A DNA stretch of 64,000 bases, taken from NCBI GenBank assembly GCA_963664715.2, contig CAXXUY010000002.1, positions 62,001-126,000 of the forward strand, read 5' to 3'. This stretch comes from JAPOXR01 sp963664715 (GTDB lineage: Bacteria > Pseudomonadota > Alphaproteobacteria > Rhodobacterales > Rhodobacteraceae). The position numbers and the translations under genes were made by a program. How positions within the stretch are numbered: the first letter of the stretch is position 1; each line of letters starts with the position of its first letter. The notes under the pieces were generated by a model, which was given only the letters and a program-made list of their open reading frames with translations, did not search any database and was not told the DNA's origin. Shown here piece after piece: positions 54,133 to 63,277 of the stretch.

Positions 54133-54939
54133 ATGAACCACTCGAAACTGCGCACAAGAAATCGACGCGAAGCCCATTTCAACTACCGTCTTCTCTCTCC
54201 GGAGGAACAGAAGGCCTACGCCGAACAGGGATTCCTTCTTCTGGACGATGTTCTTACAGAACCTGGCGTAGCAGAGATGTTGGATCAGTGCATGGCGTTC
54301 TGGTCTGCGAAGAAGGGGGAATACGATCCCGAGGGCACGTGGTTGAAGAACATGCTCCTGGACGACGCCCACCACAAATCCCGGATTGTCCGCGACTACT
54401 ATTTCGAGGGTCCGCTCGTGGACATCGCGGAGCAATTGATAGGGCCGAATGTCAAGGGTGTGACCGCACAGCTTACGTTCAAGTTGCGCGGCAACACGAA
54501 ACGTGTCCACTGGCATCAGGACAACGTCTATGGCGAGTTGGCGCCCTACAATGCCATTACCTGTCTGACCGCACTTGACGACAGCGACGAAACCAATGGC
54601 TGCTTGTGGATTGCGCCGGGAAGCCACAGGCAAGGTCAGCGGCGAGCCGGGTTTACGGAGGAAGAAAGAAACGAGTTGATCGAGATCGAACTCAAGCCGC
54701 ACGACGACAACGCTGTTCCTATGCCCCTGAAGACCGGGCAGTGCCTGTTGTTCAGTTGCTGGACGTATCACCGTTCCGACGGCAATCACTCACCGGACCG
54801 GGACCGGCGCATACTCTTTCTGCGCTACGCCGATGCAGATGCGATCGAGGTCTATAACAATGGTCAACCTCGCCTGGGAAGGGTCCTCCGAGGGGCAAGC
54901 AAATATCCGGACGTCATGGAATTTGAAGCGAATCTTTGA
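54133..54939 (+). CDS. Phytanoyl-CoA dioxygenase (PhyH) family protein
   Basis: The 268-residue protein is an Fe(II)/2-oxoglutarate-dependent dioxygenase of the PhyH family. EQGFLLLDDVLTEPGVAEML is the usual start of the core; HWHQDNVYGE holds the facial-triad H-x-D; later come NGCLWIAPGSHRQG and the second His in CWTYHRSDGNHSPD, followed by an Arg (DRDRRI) for 2-oxoglutarate. Members hydroxylate lipids, amino acids or secondary metabolites; the substrate here is unknown. AAGGA is eight bases before the ATG. The gene lies beside a peptide-type importer in the same direction, so it may modify or break down the imported compound. Confidence 0.9.
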   Translation: MNHSKLRTRNRREAHFNYRLLSPEEQKAYAEQGFLLLDDVLTEPGVAEMLDQCMAFWSAKKGEYDPEGTWLKNMLLDDAHHKSRIVRDYYFEGPLVDIAEQLIGPNVKGVTAQLTFKLRGNTKRVHWHQDNVYGELAPYNAITCLTALDDSDETNGCLWIAPGSHRQGQRRAGFTEEERNELIEIELKPHDDNAVPMPLKTGQCLLFSCWTYHRSDGNHSPDRDRRILFLRYADADAIEVYNNGQPRLGRVLRGASKYPDVMEFEANL

Positions 54940-55373
54940 GTTGTAACGACTTGCAATAGGCGAGTTTATGGCAACGCATCGACAGCAATCGAAACTGTCA
55001 CCAACAAACCGGAAGTCTGCTTGCCGCGGCTTGACAGCTGATGTTCTGCCAAGAAGTGGCAGGCGGACACCTGGCCTGGGTCATGTTAAGCGATCCGCCC
55101 CGATTGTTGGAACTTGGTTCAATTCGAGTTCTTCAAGGTGGTTGGATTGATCCGGGAGACGGGCGAAACCGAACAGATCATCCGCATGCCTTGCGTGCCC
55201 GGTTTCTGATTCCCTACTGTTCTCGTTGAAGATCCAACCAGGGCAGCACGCGTTCGGTCACCTTTCATCGAGATGGGCTGTATCGAGTAGCGAAGACAAC
55301 AAACAACCTGGCGTCAAGGCCGGATTCGCTTAATGGCACCAACTGGTCGCCATTTGTGGCGCTGGAGAAACCG
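54940..55373. other. Intergenic stretch between convergent genes
   Basis: About 430 bases between the dioxygenase and the convergent metallopeptidase. Small frames are present on the plus strand but none is supported. No clear terminator was seen. Confidence 0.35.
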
Positions 55374-56069
55374 TCACCGTAACTCAAATCTGAGATACCG
55401 CGCTCCTTCTTCCTTGAGCCAGCTTCTGTGTTCGGCGTAGTCGGGGCACAGCCTTGCGACAACACTCCAGAATCGCCGAGAGTGGTTCATCTCGACCATG
55501 TGCGAGACCTCGTGTGCCACCACGTAATCGAGAATCTCCGGCGGCATCATGATCAATCGCCAGGAAAAGTTGAGGTTTCCCCTCGTGGAGCAGGAGCCCC
55601 ACCGAGACACGGTATCCTTGATTCGAAAGCTGGGACACGCAAGGGACAACAAGCCGGCATGACAGCGTGTTGACGCTGCCAGCCTTCTTCTTGCCAGAGT
55701 CCTGCAATATGCGCCCAGCCTGGCAGGCAATTCGGGCTCTTCGCAGGCCATGAAAAGCCGAGACCCGTCCCCGCGAGGACGGCTTCCGTCATCCCGGCAA
55801 AGTTCAAGATCGATTCCTTCAAGCGGAAACCTGTCGCCGAATTTCGGTCGGACCCGGCTTGCCGACTCTCCAATGGCCCTCAGTATCCAGGCTCTCTTTT
55901 CGTCCACGAATCGGCGAGCCACGTCGAGCCCGACCCCTGGCGGGATCGTTACGGTGACACGTTCGCCAAATCGGGAGACGGACAATCGGACAGCGCTTGC
56001 GCGTGCAGAGCGACGACCCGAAACGTGAATCGGAGGGTTACCCGGAACAACAAACTCGATTTCTTCCAC
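55374..56069 (-). CDS. YgjP-like zinc metallopeptidase (DUF45, M48-type)
   Basis: This 231-residue protein belongs to the YgjP/DUF45 family of predicted zinc peptidases. The signature WGSCSTRGNLNFSWRLIM precedes DYVVAHEVSHMVEMNHSRRF, the HExxH zinc motif with His-x3-His and a downstream Asn-His; the N-terminal half is a beta-rich region (VRLSVSRFGERVTVTIPPG). I start at GTG 56069, where GGAGGGG lies five bases upstream and the protein begins VEEIEFVVPG; the frame extends open to 56390 but that part shows no family features. Function and substrate are unknown. It is convergent with the dioxygenase. Confidence 0.85.
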   Translation of the reverse strand: MEEIEFVVPGNPPIHVSGRRSARASAVRLSVSRFGERVTVTIPPGVGLDVARRFVDEKRAWILRAIGESASRVRPKFGDRFPLEGIDLELCRDDGSRPRGDGSRLFMACEEPELPARLGAYCRTLARRRLAASTRCHAGLLSLACPSFRIKDTVSRWGSCSTRGNLNFSWRLIMMPPEILDYVVAHEVSHMVEMNHSRRFWSVVARLCPDYAEHRSWLKEEGARYLRFELR

Positions 56070-56596
56070 AATGCCCCTCCGGGTAGTTGCCAAGAGTTTA
56101 CCGCCAAATAGATCACGACATAGGGCAGTACAGCCCGAACTGGAACCGACCTCCCAGAATGCAGATCCGATTATTGCAGATTTACCTGTGCCCGGGATGC
56201 CCGGAGCCAGGAGGTTCTGCACCGTGGATGTCCGCTCGATGCAGGTGCAGCGGTCTTCTACATGAAGGCAGGCAAGGCACAGTCTGCGCCCGGCCGTCTC
56301 ATCCATCCCATCATCTTGATGACATGGTGATCCGGGGACCGAGACTTGAACGGCGATGGCAAAGGGCGCTTGAACGCGATTTGAAGGCACCCGGGTTGCA
56401 GCGTAAACCGGAGCAAGTTTCCAATCCTGACATGCTGGTGGAACGGGTTTTTACGACCGAAGACTCGGCCTCGTGACAATGCATGGAAGGCCATGAAGAT
56501 CTCTTGCGAAGTCTCGATTGAACACCTTTGACAATGACGCATCCTTTGTGGCAGGTGAGCCGGATTCCTGTTGCGACTCAAGAAGAAGGGAATTTC
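56070..56596. other. Spacer between the metallopeptidase and the TIGR02300 protein gene
   Basis: About 530 bases between two divergent genes. Long frames exist but lack motifs. The end has AAGGGA, the ribosome-binding site of the downstream gene. Confidence 0.3.
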
Positions 56597-56935
56597 ATGG
56601 CGAAGGAAGTATGGGGAGCAAAGCGCGTCTGCCAGAATCTGGGGTGCGGTGCCCGATTCTACGACTTGATGCGCAATCCGATCTTATGCCCGAAATGTGG
56701 AACTGAATTTGTCGTGGATACACCGAACACCTCCCGGGACGAGGAATTCGAGCCGGCCGACGAAGAGGCTCGCACCACGAAAAAGGCACCGGATACGCTA
56801 GAGGATGAGGACGACATCCTGTCGTCCGACAGTGAAGGTGTTGACCTGGATGATGATGTGCTGGATGAATCGGATGAAGACACGGTTCCCCTTGACGACA
56901 TTGCCAATGTGAGTGCCGACGAGGATGATGTCTAG
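56597..56935 (+). CDS. TIGR02300-family small zinc protein with acidic tail
   Basis: This 112-residue protein is of the alphaproteobacterial TIGR02300 family. MAKEVWGAKRVCQNLGCGAR then FYDLMRNPILCPKCGTEF gives four Cys in C-x4-C and C-x2-C pairs, a zinc ribbon. The rest is very acidic, with Asp/Glu runs such as EDEDDILSSD and VDLDDDVLDESDED, a low-complexity tail. The start has AAGGGA seven bases upstream. tRNA-Ala follows 70 bases downstream, an arrangement seen in related genomes. Function unknown; a role in transcription or RNA contact is only a guess. Confidence 0.9.
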   Translation: MAKEVWGAKRVCQNLGCGARFYDLMRNPILCPKCGTEFVVDTPNTSRDEEFEPADEEARTTKKAPDTLEDEDDILSSDSEGVDLDDDVLDESDEDTVPLDDIANVSADEDDV

Positions 56936-57005
56936 AATTCGCTTGCCATGAGGATCGAATTCTTGAATAAGCTTCGCCCTGCATAGCATTGAATTGCCGG
57001 AATTT

Positions 57006-57081
<76 letters not shown>

Positions 57082-57582
57082 CCGTCCTTCCCGGCAATCT
57101 AGGTTTCATACCGTATCAGTCCCGGCTTTCGGGGACGATCCTTCGAATCCTGCATCGTTCCACGTTTCGGCAGTACGCTGATCATGTTTTCGCACTGCAG
57201 TTGACTCGCGCGATCGCCGGAATTGTCCTGGATGCGCAGGTCACAGATGTCGTCGCGAATCAGAATGGTTCTGCCAGTTCGTGAAGGGGAATCTTCAGCC
57301 GATCCAATTCCGGCGAATTGGCCGCGACGTTTGCGCGTCCCCGAGCCTTGCCTGCCAACTGCAGAGGGTCTCGGTCTGCAACTTCTCGATCGATAGCAGA
57401 TGTGGCTTGTCGATTGCGTGCGGGCACGCCTGAACTGACATCCGTACACCTATTTGCAGAACACTGAGGTTCCGCTCGGACCGGGTGCTGGCGATTCTCC
57501 GGCAACTCGCCTATTTCAGATTGCCGCCAACACCATGCAGGACGGGCGGGCAGGTTGGTCGGCCAGGTCTGGAGACTGAGAG
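57082..57582. other. Spacer after tRNA-Ala
   Basis: About 500 bases with no supported gene. A minus-strand frame near 57260-57505 contains a plausible string (ANSPELDRLKIPLHELAEPF) but no family can be given. The end has GGAG eight bases before the dehydrogenase start. Confidence 0.35.
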
Positions 57583-58674
57583 ATGGTCAGATACGGATTG
57601 ATCGGGGCAGGGACGATGGCCCAGGAACACATTCGTAATCTCGCCCTGATCGGAGGTGCCGAGGTCGCGGCATTTGCCGACCCCGACGAAAGCATGCGGT
57701 CATGTGCAGCCAGGCTTGCACCAAATGCCAATGGCTTTGCAGATTACCGCGAGATGATATCGGCCGATCTCTGCGATGCATACGTCATCGCCGCGCCAAA
57801 TGACCTTCACCATGGCATCCTGCTGGATGTCCTGCCGGGCAACAAGGCCGTGCTATGCGAAAAACCGCTTTGCACGACCGCTGACCATTGCCGCGAGATT
57901 CTTGCCAGGGCAGAGGGGCGCTCTGCACCTGTCTGGGTCGCGATGGAGTATCGGTACATGCCGCCTCTGCGGCGTCTTCTGGACGAGCGGGACGCCGGTC
58001 GGATCGGCACTCCACGCATGTTTGCCATTCGCGAACATCGCTTCCCGTTTCTGCGCAAGGTCGATGACTGGAACCGGTTCTCGGGAAGGACCGGTGGTAC
58101 GCTGGTCGAAAAGTGCTGTCATTTCTGGGACCTCATGCGGCTCGTGCTGGAAAGTGACCCGGTGCGGGTCTTTGCGTCAGGGGCGGGCGATGTAAACCAT
58201 CTTGATGAGAGCTATGCAGGCCGCGTTCCGGATATTATCGACAACGCATATGCCATTGTCGAATTCGAGAATGGGACTCGGGGGATGCTGGACCTCTGCA
58301 TGTTCGCCGAAGGCACGTACTGGCAGGAATTGCTGACACTGTCAGGGGATCATGGACGGATCGAGGCCCGGGTTCCTGCGGCTGCTGCACATACAGGTGA
58401 GACGGCCCATCGCCATGCCGAAGTTGCGATTTCAAGCCGCGAGACACTCGTTGAAGTCGTGGAAACAGTCGAGGTCGACGAGAAGTTGCTCGACGCCGGA
58501 GCACATTACGGGTCGACATTCTACCAGCATGAGAGATTCCTGGAACTGGTTCGCGGAGGCAGGGGCAACCCTGAGGTTTCGCTCATGGACGGTTACTGGT
58601 CCGTAATCGTAGGCGAAGCGGCCGAGGAGAGCGTTCGGACCGGTCAGGTGATTGACCTGCGGGGCTTGGCATGA
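57583..58674 (+). CDS. Gfo/Idh/MocA-family sugar dehydrogenase
   Basis: This 363-residue NAD(P)-dependent oxidoreductase has the Rossmann start MVRYGLIGAGTMAQEHIRNL, then the E-K-P motif in AVLCEKPLCTTADHC that belongs to the active site, and a beta-sheet domain with DNAYAIVEFENGTRGML. Members oxidise inositols, glucose or other polyols and sugars. The stop overlaps the start of the mutarotase gene (ATGA), so both are made together. They face the sugar ABC importer, so the pair likely acts on the imported sugar; the exact sugar is not readable. Confidence 0.88.
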   Translation: MVRYGLIGAGTMAQEHIRNLALIGGAEVAAFADPDESMRSCAARLAPNANGFADYREMISADLCDAYVIAAPNDLHHGILLDVLPGNKAVLCEKPLCTTADHCREILARAEGRSAPVWVAMEYRYMPPLRRLLDERDAGRIGTPRMFAIREHRFPFLRKVDDWNRFSGRTGGTLVEKCCHFWDLMRLVLESDPVRVFASGAGDVNHLDESYAGRVPDIIDNAYAIVEFENGTRGMLDLCMFAEGTYWQELLTLSGDHGRIEARVPAAAAHTGETAHRHAEVAISSRETLVEVVETVEVDEKLLDAGAHYGSTFYQHERFLELVRGGRGNPEVSLMDGYWSVIVGEAAEESVRTGQVIDLRGLA

Positions 58675-59666
58675 GTCTGTTCGATTACATGCCTGAAGGT
58701 GGAGAGGTTCAACTCCTGTCGATCCGTGGCGGCGGATTATCGGCGAACATCCTGAATTACGGGGCCGTGCTGCAGGACTTGAGGCTTGACGGACATCCAT
58801 TCCCGCTTGTTCTGGGTCTCAATGACCTTTCATCCTACCTCGACAATTCGCCGTATCTTGGAGCCACGGTCGGGCGTTGTGGGAACCGGATTCGTGACGG
58901 GCATCTGGAACTGGGCGGCAGGACCCATTGCCTTGATCGCAATTTGCGTGGAAAGCACACGCTGCACGGGGGTTCGGCCGGCACTGGAAGGAGGCTATGG
59001 GATATCAGGTCGGTATCCGGAGACCGGGTGTCCCTGGGAATTGTTCTCGAGGACGGAGACATGGGATTTCCGGGGCAACTGGATGCGACTGTTGAATTCG
59101 CCTTGCTTGCCGGAGGAGTGCTGGACATCGTGATCGAGGCAGAATCCGATGCCGATACACTCTGCAACCTGGTTCACCACAGCTATTTCAACCTGGATGG
59201 CAGCGACTCGATATCGGATCATCTCCTCTGCGTGGATGCCGACAGCTTTCTTCCTGTCGATCACGACCTGTTACCGACCGGCGAAGTCAAACCGGTCGAT
59301 GGCACGCGGTTCGACTGCCGCAGTTTTCGGCATTTGCCGCAGGTCCTGCCGGTTGATCACAATTTCTGCCTGTCACGCAGCCGCGATGAGTTTCGGACGG
59401 TCGCAAGACTGAAAAGCGCTGCATCGAAGGTCGAGATGGACGTCAGGACGACGGAACCGGGACTGCAGGTCTATGATGGTGCCCATATCGATGTCGAACT
59501 TCCGGGACTGTCGGGCCGGCCGATGCGCGCTCATGCCGGGATTGCGCTTGAGCCACAGGTCTGGCCGGATGCCAATCACCACTCGCATTTTCCTCAGGCA
59601 GTGCTCCGGGCAGGTGATCGCTATTGCCAGCACACCCAGTTCGTCTTCTCGATTGACTCTTCGTGA
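58671..59666 (+). CDS. galM: Aldose 1-epimerase (mutarotase)
   Basis: This 331-residue mutarotase of the GalM family interconverts alpha and beta anomers of aldoses. LNYGAVLQDLRLDG, PYLGATVGRCGNRIRDG, GKHTLHGGSAGTGRRLW (active-site His in HGG), NLVHHSYFNLDGSDSISDHL and VYDGAHIDVEL are family blocks. A catalytic Glu is expected near the C-terminus, in GIALEPQVWPDANHH, where EPQVWPDA is conserved. It overlaps the dehydrogenase gene by four bases and converges on the sugar permease, whose stop is 46 bases away. The substrate sugar is unknown. Confidence 0.9.
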   Translation: MSLFDYMPEGGEVQLLSIRGGGLSANILNYGAVLQDLRLDGHPFPLVLGLNDLSSYLDNSPYLGATVGRCGNRIRDGHLELGGRTHCLDRNLRGKHTLHGGSAGTGRRLWDIRSVSGDRVSLGIVLEDGDMGFPGQLDATVEFALLAGGVLDIVIEAESDADTLCNLVHHSYFNLDGSDSISDHLLCVDADSFLPVDHDLLPTGEVKPVDGTRFDCRSFRHLPQVLPVDHNFCLSRSRDEFRTVARLKSAASKVEMDVRTTEPGLQVYDGAHIDVELPGLSGRPMRAHAGIALEPQVWPDANHHSHFPQAVLRAGDRYCQHTQFVFSIDSS

Positions 59667-59711
59667 TCCGGTCGGGTGCGGGACCGACTCAATCCGGTTG
59701 GAAAGAAGCTA

Positions 59712-60869
59712 TCAGCCCTTTACCGCTCCCGCCGTCAGGCCGGATACGAGCTGGCGCTGAAAGACCAGCACCAGGACGAAGAGTGGAGCGGTGATTGACA
59801 CGGCCGCGGCTATCGCCTGGACTTCGTCCGATGCGGTTGTTTCGCGATTGAACATGCCGGCAATGGCGGGAACCATTGTCATGTTCCTGCCGTCCAGCAA
59901 GAGCGAGGTGACCAGAAAGTCGTTATACGCCAGGAGAAACGAAAACAGCCCGGCTGTAATCACTCCAGGCCACATCACCGGCATGATGACACGCCGGAAT
60001 GCCTGAAAGTGGGAGCAGCCATCGACCCGTGCTGCTTCATCAAGATCTGACGGGATGTTGTGGAAAAACGACCGCAGCATCCAGATTGTGAAGGGCTGGT
60101 TGATCGACACCAAAACAATGATGACCGCCCAGGGCTTGCCATAGAGCACCGGAGCAAGGTCGCCGAAAATCGGCCGGAGGATTTCGGCCGAACGGATGAA
60201 GACCGGAAGGTATCCGGCGACCAGGACCGAATGGGGAAGGGCGCGAAAGATGAGCGCGATGATGAGGAGCCAGAATGCCAGATCGGTCCCGGACCGGGCC
60301 AGCCCATAGCCTGCGAGAGTGCCAACAGTCAGCGAGATGCTGACAACACCGGCAGTAACCAGCATTGAGTTACCAAAATTCCGGGTGAAGTTACGATCAA
60401 TCCAGACCGCCTCGTAATGTTCCGTGGTTGCCCCTAGCAGGTCACGTCCGATCGGTCCCAGCAGCGGATTGAGCACTGACATCACGGGTGGGATGATCCC
60501 GACATACAAGACGATGGCGACAATCACGTAGGCAAGTGTAGCCACCGTCCAGCCCAACGCTCGCATGCCTTGCGGTGAATATGTTGCAACCATCCGGGGC
60601 AGCCACTTCATGCCCGTCCTGAGCAGCAACCATGCCAGGCCCACGCCGACAACGATTTCGGCCAGCGATATGCCATGTCCCAACGATCGTGTCTGCGGTC
60701 CGAGGATCACGTTGAACGGGTTGGACGAGAACGCATCGAACGGAGTCTTGAAAGACATCACCGTGATCCAGGCTATCGGGAAAGCGGCGACCAGGCACCA
60801 CAGGGCGAGAAACCCGTTCGACAACACGGCGAGCCGCAATGGGCGCTGCAGTGACCTGGGTGTCGACAT
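59712..60869 (-). CDS. Sugar ABC transporter permease, MalG-type
   Basis: The 385-residue membrane protein has a first helix around AVLSNGFLALWCLVAAFPIA and several more, with the EAA loop DEAARVDGCSHFQAFRRVIM that contacts the ATPase. The periplasmic/second part carries IDRNFTRNFGNSMLVTAGVV. It is longer than typical MalG proteins (about 280) because of an inserted hydrophobic region (about residues 60-150). I use ATG 60869, whose TGATG overlap with the upstream permease indicates coupled translation; AAGGAAAA is about 11 bases upstream. It is the last gene of the minus-strand sugar operon. Confidence 0.88.
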   Translation of the reverse strand: MSTPRSLQRPLRLAVLSNGFLALWCLVAAFPIAWITVMSFKTPFDAFSSNPFNVILGPQTRSLGHGISLAEIVVGVGLAWLLLRTGMKWLPRMVATYSPQGMRALGWTVATLAYVIVAIVLYVGIIPPVMSVLNPLLGPIGRDLLGATTEHYEAVWIDRNFTRNFGNSMLVTAGVVSISLTVGTLAGYGLARSGTDLAFWLLIIALIFRALPHSVLVAGYLPVFIRSAEILRPIFGDLAPVLYGKPWAVIIVLVSINQPFTIWMLRSFFHNIPSDLDEAARVDGCSHFQAFRRVIMPVMWPGVITAGLFSFLLAYNDFLVTSLLLDGRNMTMVPAIAGMFNRETTASDEVQAIAAAVSITAPLFVLVLVFQRQLVSGLTAGAVKG

Positions 60870-61891
60870 CAGCCGGTTTTCCTTCTGTCGTGCCACGCCC
60901 TGCGCAAGGGCAGAACGACGAGCGCGACGATCCCGATCATGGTCAACATGGCGCTGGCAGACGCCCTGCTGATGGCACGTGTCCCGGCCTCGTCGGGCAT
61001 CAGGAAGTCATAGGTCAACCACTGCAACGAGATGACGTATGCCTGGCTGGAGAATCCGACGATCTCCTCGAATACCCGGTATGCATCCATCAGGTGAATG
61101 AGCGTGACGAAAATGATGAGCGGCATCAGGTGAGGAATCACGATGTAGCGCAATCTCGCAAACCTGCTGGCTCCATCGATGATAGCCGCCTCGATTGAAT
61201 CCTGGTTTACGGTCTGCAGTCCCGCGTAAAACACGACAAAGGCAAAGGGTGCAACGTGCCAGACACGGTACAGGTACATCATCAATTCGATGGTCCACCC
61301 CTGGGCAAACATCGCGATGTCTCGTCCCGTCCATGCTTCGAGCGCTGCGGTCAGGATTCCGTCACCGATAAAGAGCCACCGGATTGACAGCGCACCGATG
61401 ACCGGCGTGATTATGAATGGAAGAAGTGAGACAAATATGACCGGACCCCTTATGGACTTGACCGATGAATTTACCGTCAACGCGATCACCAGCCCGGTTC
61501 CGATGACAAGCGGCATGGTCACAAGCGTGAAAAGAAGTGTAAATCGAAGCGCTTGCCAGAATTCGATATTGTTGGCTGCATTCCAGTCCCAGTTGTCCAG
61601 TGCAGTTCGCAGCCGCGGCAATTCCAGAACGTTTCGGTAGCTTTCCAGCCCGACAAAACTGGTTTCCGTAACCAGTTGGCCACTTTCGTCGAGAACAGGC
61701 TGCTGTTTCACGTCTGTGGTGCAGACCTGTTTCGGAAATCCGGGTGTGCAGGTTTCCACTTCCGCGAATTTGTAAAGCGGCTTCGTGACGTGAAAGGAGT
61801 TCCAGAACACCGTGACAAGTGGGGCGGCAATGAAGATCAGCATCAAGAGAAGTGATGGACCTACAAAAGCCATGAACGTCCTGAAACGCAT
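60869..61891 (-). CDS. Sugar ABC transporter permease, MalF-type
   Basis: The 340-residue permease starts MRFRTFMAFVGPSLLLMLIF then IAAPLVTVFWNSFHV, the usual first helix of MalF-type sugar permeases. A 70-residue periplasmic loop follows (CTPGFPKQVCTTDVKQQPVL, with two Cys), then five more helices and the EAA loop EAAIIDGASRFARLRYIVIP. GGGGGAG precedes the ATG at 61891. Its stop overlaps the next gene's start. The 86-base gap to the solute-binding protein gene contains a stem-loop. Confidence 0.9.
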   Translation of the reverse strand: MRFRTFMAFVGPSLLLMLIFIAAPLVTVFWNSFHVTKPLYKFAEVETCTPGFPKQVCTTDVKQQPVLDESGQLVTETSFVGLESYRNVLELPRLRTALDNWDWNAANNIEFWQALRFTLLFTLVTMPLVIGTGLVIALTVNSSVKSIRGPVIFVSLLPFIITPVIGALSIRWLFIGDGILTAALEAWTGRDIAMFAQGWTIELMMYLYRVWHVAPFAFVVFYAGLQTVNQDSIEAAIIDGASRFARLRYIVIPHLMPLIIFVTLIHLMDAYRVFEEIVGFSSQAYVISLQWLTYDFLMPDEAGTRAISRASASAMLTMIGIVALVVLPLRRAWHDRRKTG

Positions 61892-61932
61892 GAACCGTTC
61901 TCCCCCGCGAAGCTATGCGTCGTAGCCGGGAT

Positions 61933-61961
61933 GCCGAAGGACGCATGGCGCGCCCTTCGGC
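61933..61961 (-). terminator. Stem-loop between the sugar-binding protein and permease genes
   Basis: GCCGAAGG at 61933-61940 pairs perfectly with CCTTCGGC at 61954-61961, leaving a 13-base loop. It lies 17 bases after the binding-protein stop and 42 before the permease start on the minus strand, without a T-run. Partial termination or 3'-end protection, giving more binding protein than permease, is likely. Confidence 0.65.
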
Positions 61962-61977
61962 AGTCAATCCGGGCCGA

Positions 61978-63183
61978 TCAGTTGACGAGCCCGGCCTCTC
62001 TTGCCGCAGTCAGGTAGGCGGCATTGATGTCTGCCAGTGCCGTCTCTGCGTCCTTGTCACCGGTCATGAATGCCGACAGCCCGTCACCGATGGCGGTATG
62101 CATGACAGCCATTGCCTTCGACGCCGGATATGCCGGTGCGCCTGCCATGGCGGTCTTCGCCGCGCCTTCAGCCGCCGGACCGGGTGTGAATCCGGGTGCA
62201 AGCCAAACCGCGTCGTCATTGTTGGCAGCAATTACCTCTGGGGCCATCGCCGCAACGATCAGCTTGAATCCGGCTTCAGCTTCCTCATCGGTGATGTTCT
62301 TGGCCACGACCCAGCCGTCCCACCAGACAGTGGACGCGGGCTGCACTGAACCCATCAGCCCGGCTGCCATCTTGATCTTGCCGGCAACGGTGCTTTCACC
62401 GGGGTCATTGACGGCTCCTGCACGGCTAGCCCAGAGATTTGCCATGGCGATTTTGCCCTGCTGGAACTGCTTGGTGACGAATGTCGTGTCCGATACAAGG
62501 TATTCCGGGTCCATGTAGGAAGCGGCCTTCTTCATGCGGTCCATCACGAGCATCGCCTTGGCGTTGTCAATTGTCGGCATGTTGTTTTCGTCAAGGAAAC
62601 TGCCATCTTCCCCGAGGTAATGGTTGATAAATACGAAACCCAGATTCCAGCCGGACCTGTAGTAGCCGCCGAGCGGATAGTCGACGACTCCCGCTGCCTG
62701 GATTGCTTCAGCTGCTGCGAAAACCTCGTCCCAGTTTGTCGGCACTTCCAGTCCGAGATCGTTGAAAACGTCTTCGCGATACATCAGGTGCTGGGTGTTG
62801 AAGAGGGCAGCGACTGCCATGGTGTTGCCGTCAACCTTGATGAACTGGTTCGGGTCAAGCCCCTGTCCGTACTTGGCGATGAGATCGTCCAGCGGACGCA
62901 CCAGTTCTTCCTCGAACATTGGTACCGACGTCGCGTTGGCCACACCGGCGATGGTGTACAAGGACGGGTTCACGGAAAAGGCGTCGTTGAGCTTCAACCG
63001 GTGGTCCTTGTCGACCTCGGCTTCGAAGTTGCCGCAGCCTTTCATGACGTCGGTCATGATGACATAGGCCGGGAATGCATTGGTCAACGACTTGACCGGC
63101 ACCGTGTTCTCGCAGGCGGCAAATCCCGCGCCGGACGCCAGGAATGTCACGGCGACTGCCGCAGACACTGCTTTTGACAACAT
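61978..63183 (-). CDS. Sugar ABC transporter solute-binding protein
   Basis: This 401-residue family 1 binding protein has a signal peptide (MLSKAVSAAVAVTFLASGAG then FAACE; cleavage probably after FAA). Typical mature blocks include VDGNTMAVAALFNTQHLMYR with EDVFNDLGLEVPTNWDEVFA, FQQGKIAMANLWASR and the C-terminal EAGFKLIVAAMAPE. The frame is open from 63408; the ATG at 63183 with AAGGAG nine bases upstream gives a normal signal peptide. The ligand is probably a sugar or polyol, but the sequence does not say which. The ATPase gene lies 94 bases upstream. Confidence 0.92.
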   Translation of the reverse strand: MLSKAVSAAVAVTFLASGAGFAACENTVPVKSLTNAFPAYVIMTDVMKGCGNFEAEVDKDHRLKLNDAFSVNPSLYTIAGVANATSVPMFEEELVRPLDDLIAKYGQGLDPNQFIKVDGNTMAVAALFNTQHLMYREDVFNDLGLEVPTNWDEVFAAAEAIQAAGVVDYPLGGYYRSGWNLGFVFINHYLGEDGSFLDENNMPTIDNAKAMLVMDRMKKAASYMDPEYLVSDTTFVTKQFQQGKIAMANLWASRAGAVNDPGESTVAGKIKMAAGLMGSVQPASTVWWDGWVVAKNITDEEAEAGFKLIVAAMAPEVIAANNDDAVWLAPGFTPGPAAEGAAKTAMAGAPAYPASKAMAVMHTAIGDGLSAFMTGDKDAETALADINAAYLTAAREAGLVN

Positions 63184-63277
63184 TTCAGATTCTCCTTGTT
63201 GCAAGTCTTGGCAAGACCTCGCTCGCCTCGACGGTTGGGCCATCCTGTCCTCCAGGAATGGCAATGGTTGAGGACAC

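Noticed and set aside
53597..54136. Plus-strand frame of 179 codons before the dioxygenase
   Set aside because: No motif or ribosome-binding site; Arg/Ser-rich composition typical of an out-of-frame reading.
56935..56962. GAATTCG/CGAATTC inverted repeat after the TIGR02300 gene as a terminator
   Set aside because: Seven-base stem with a 14-base loop, AT-rich and without a T-run; too weak to call.
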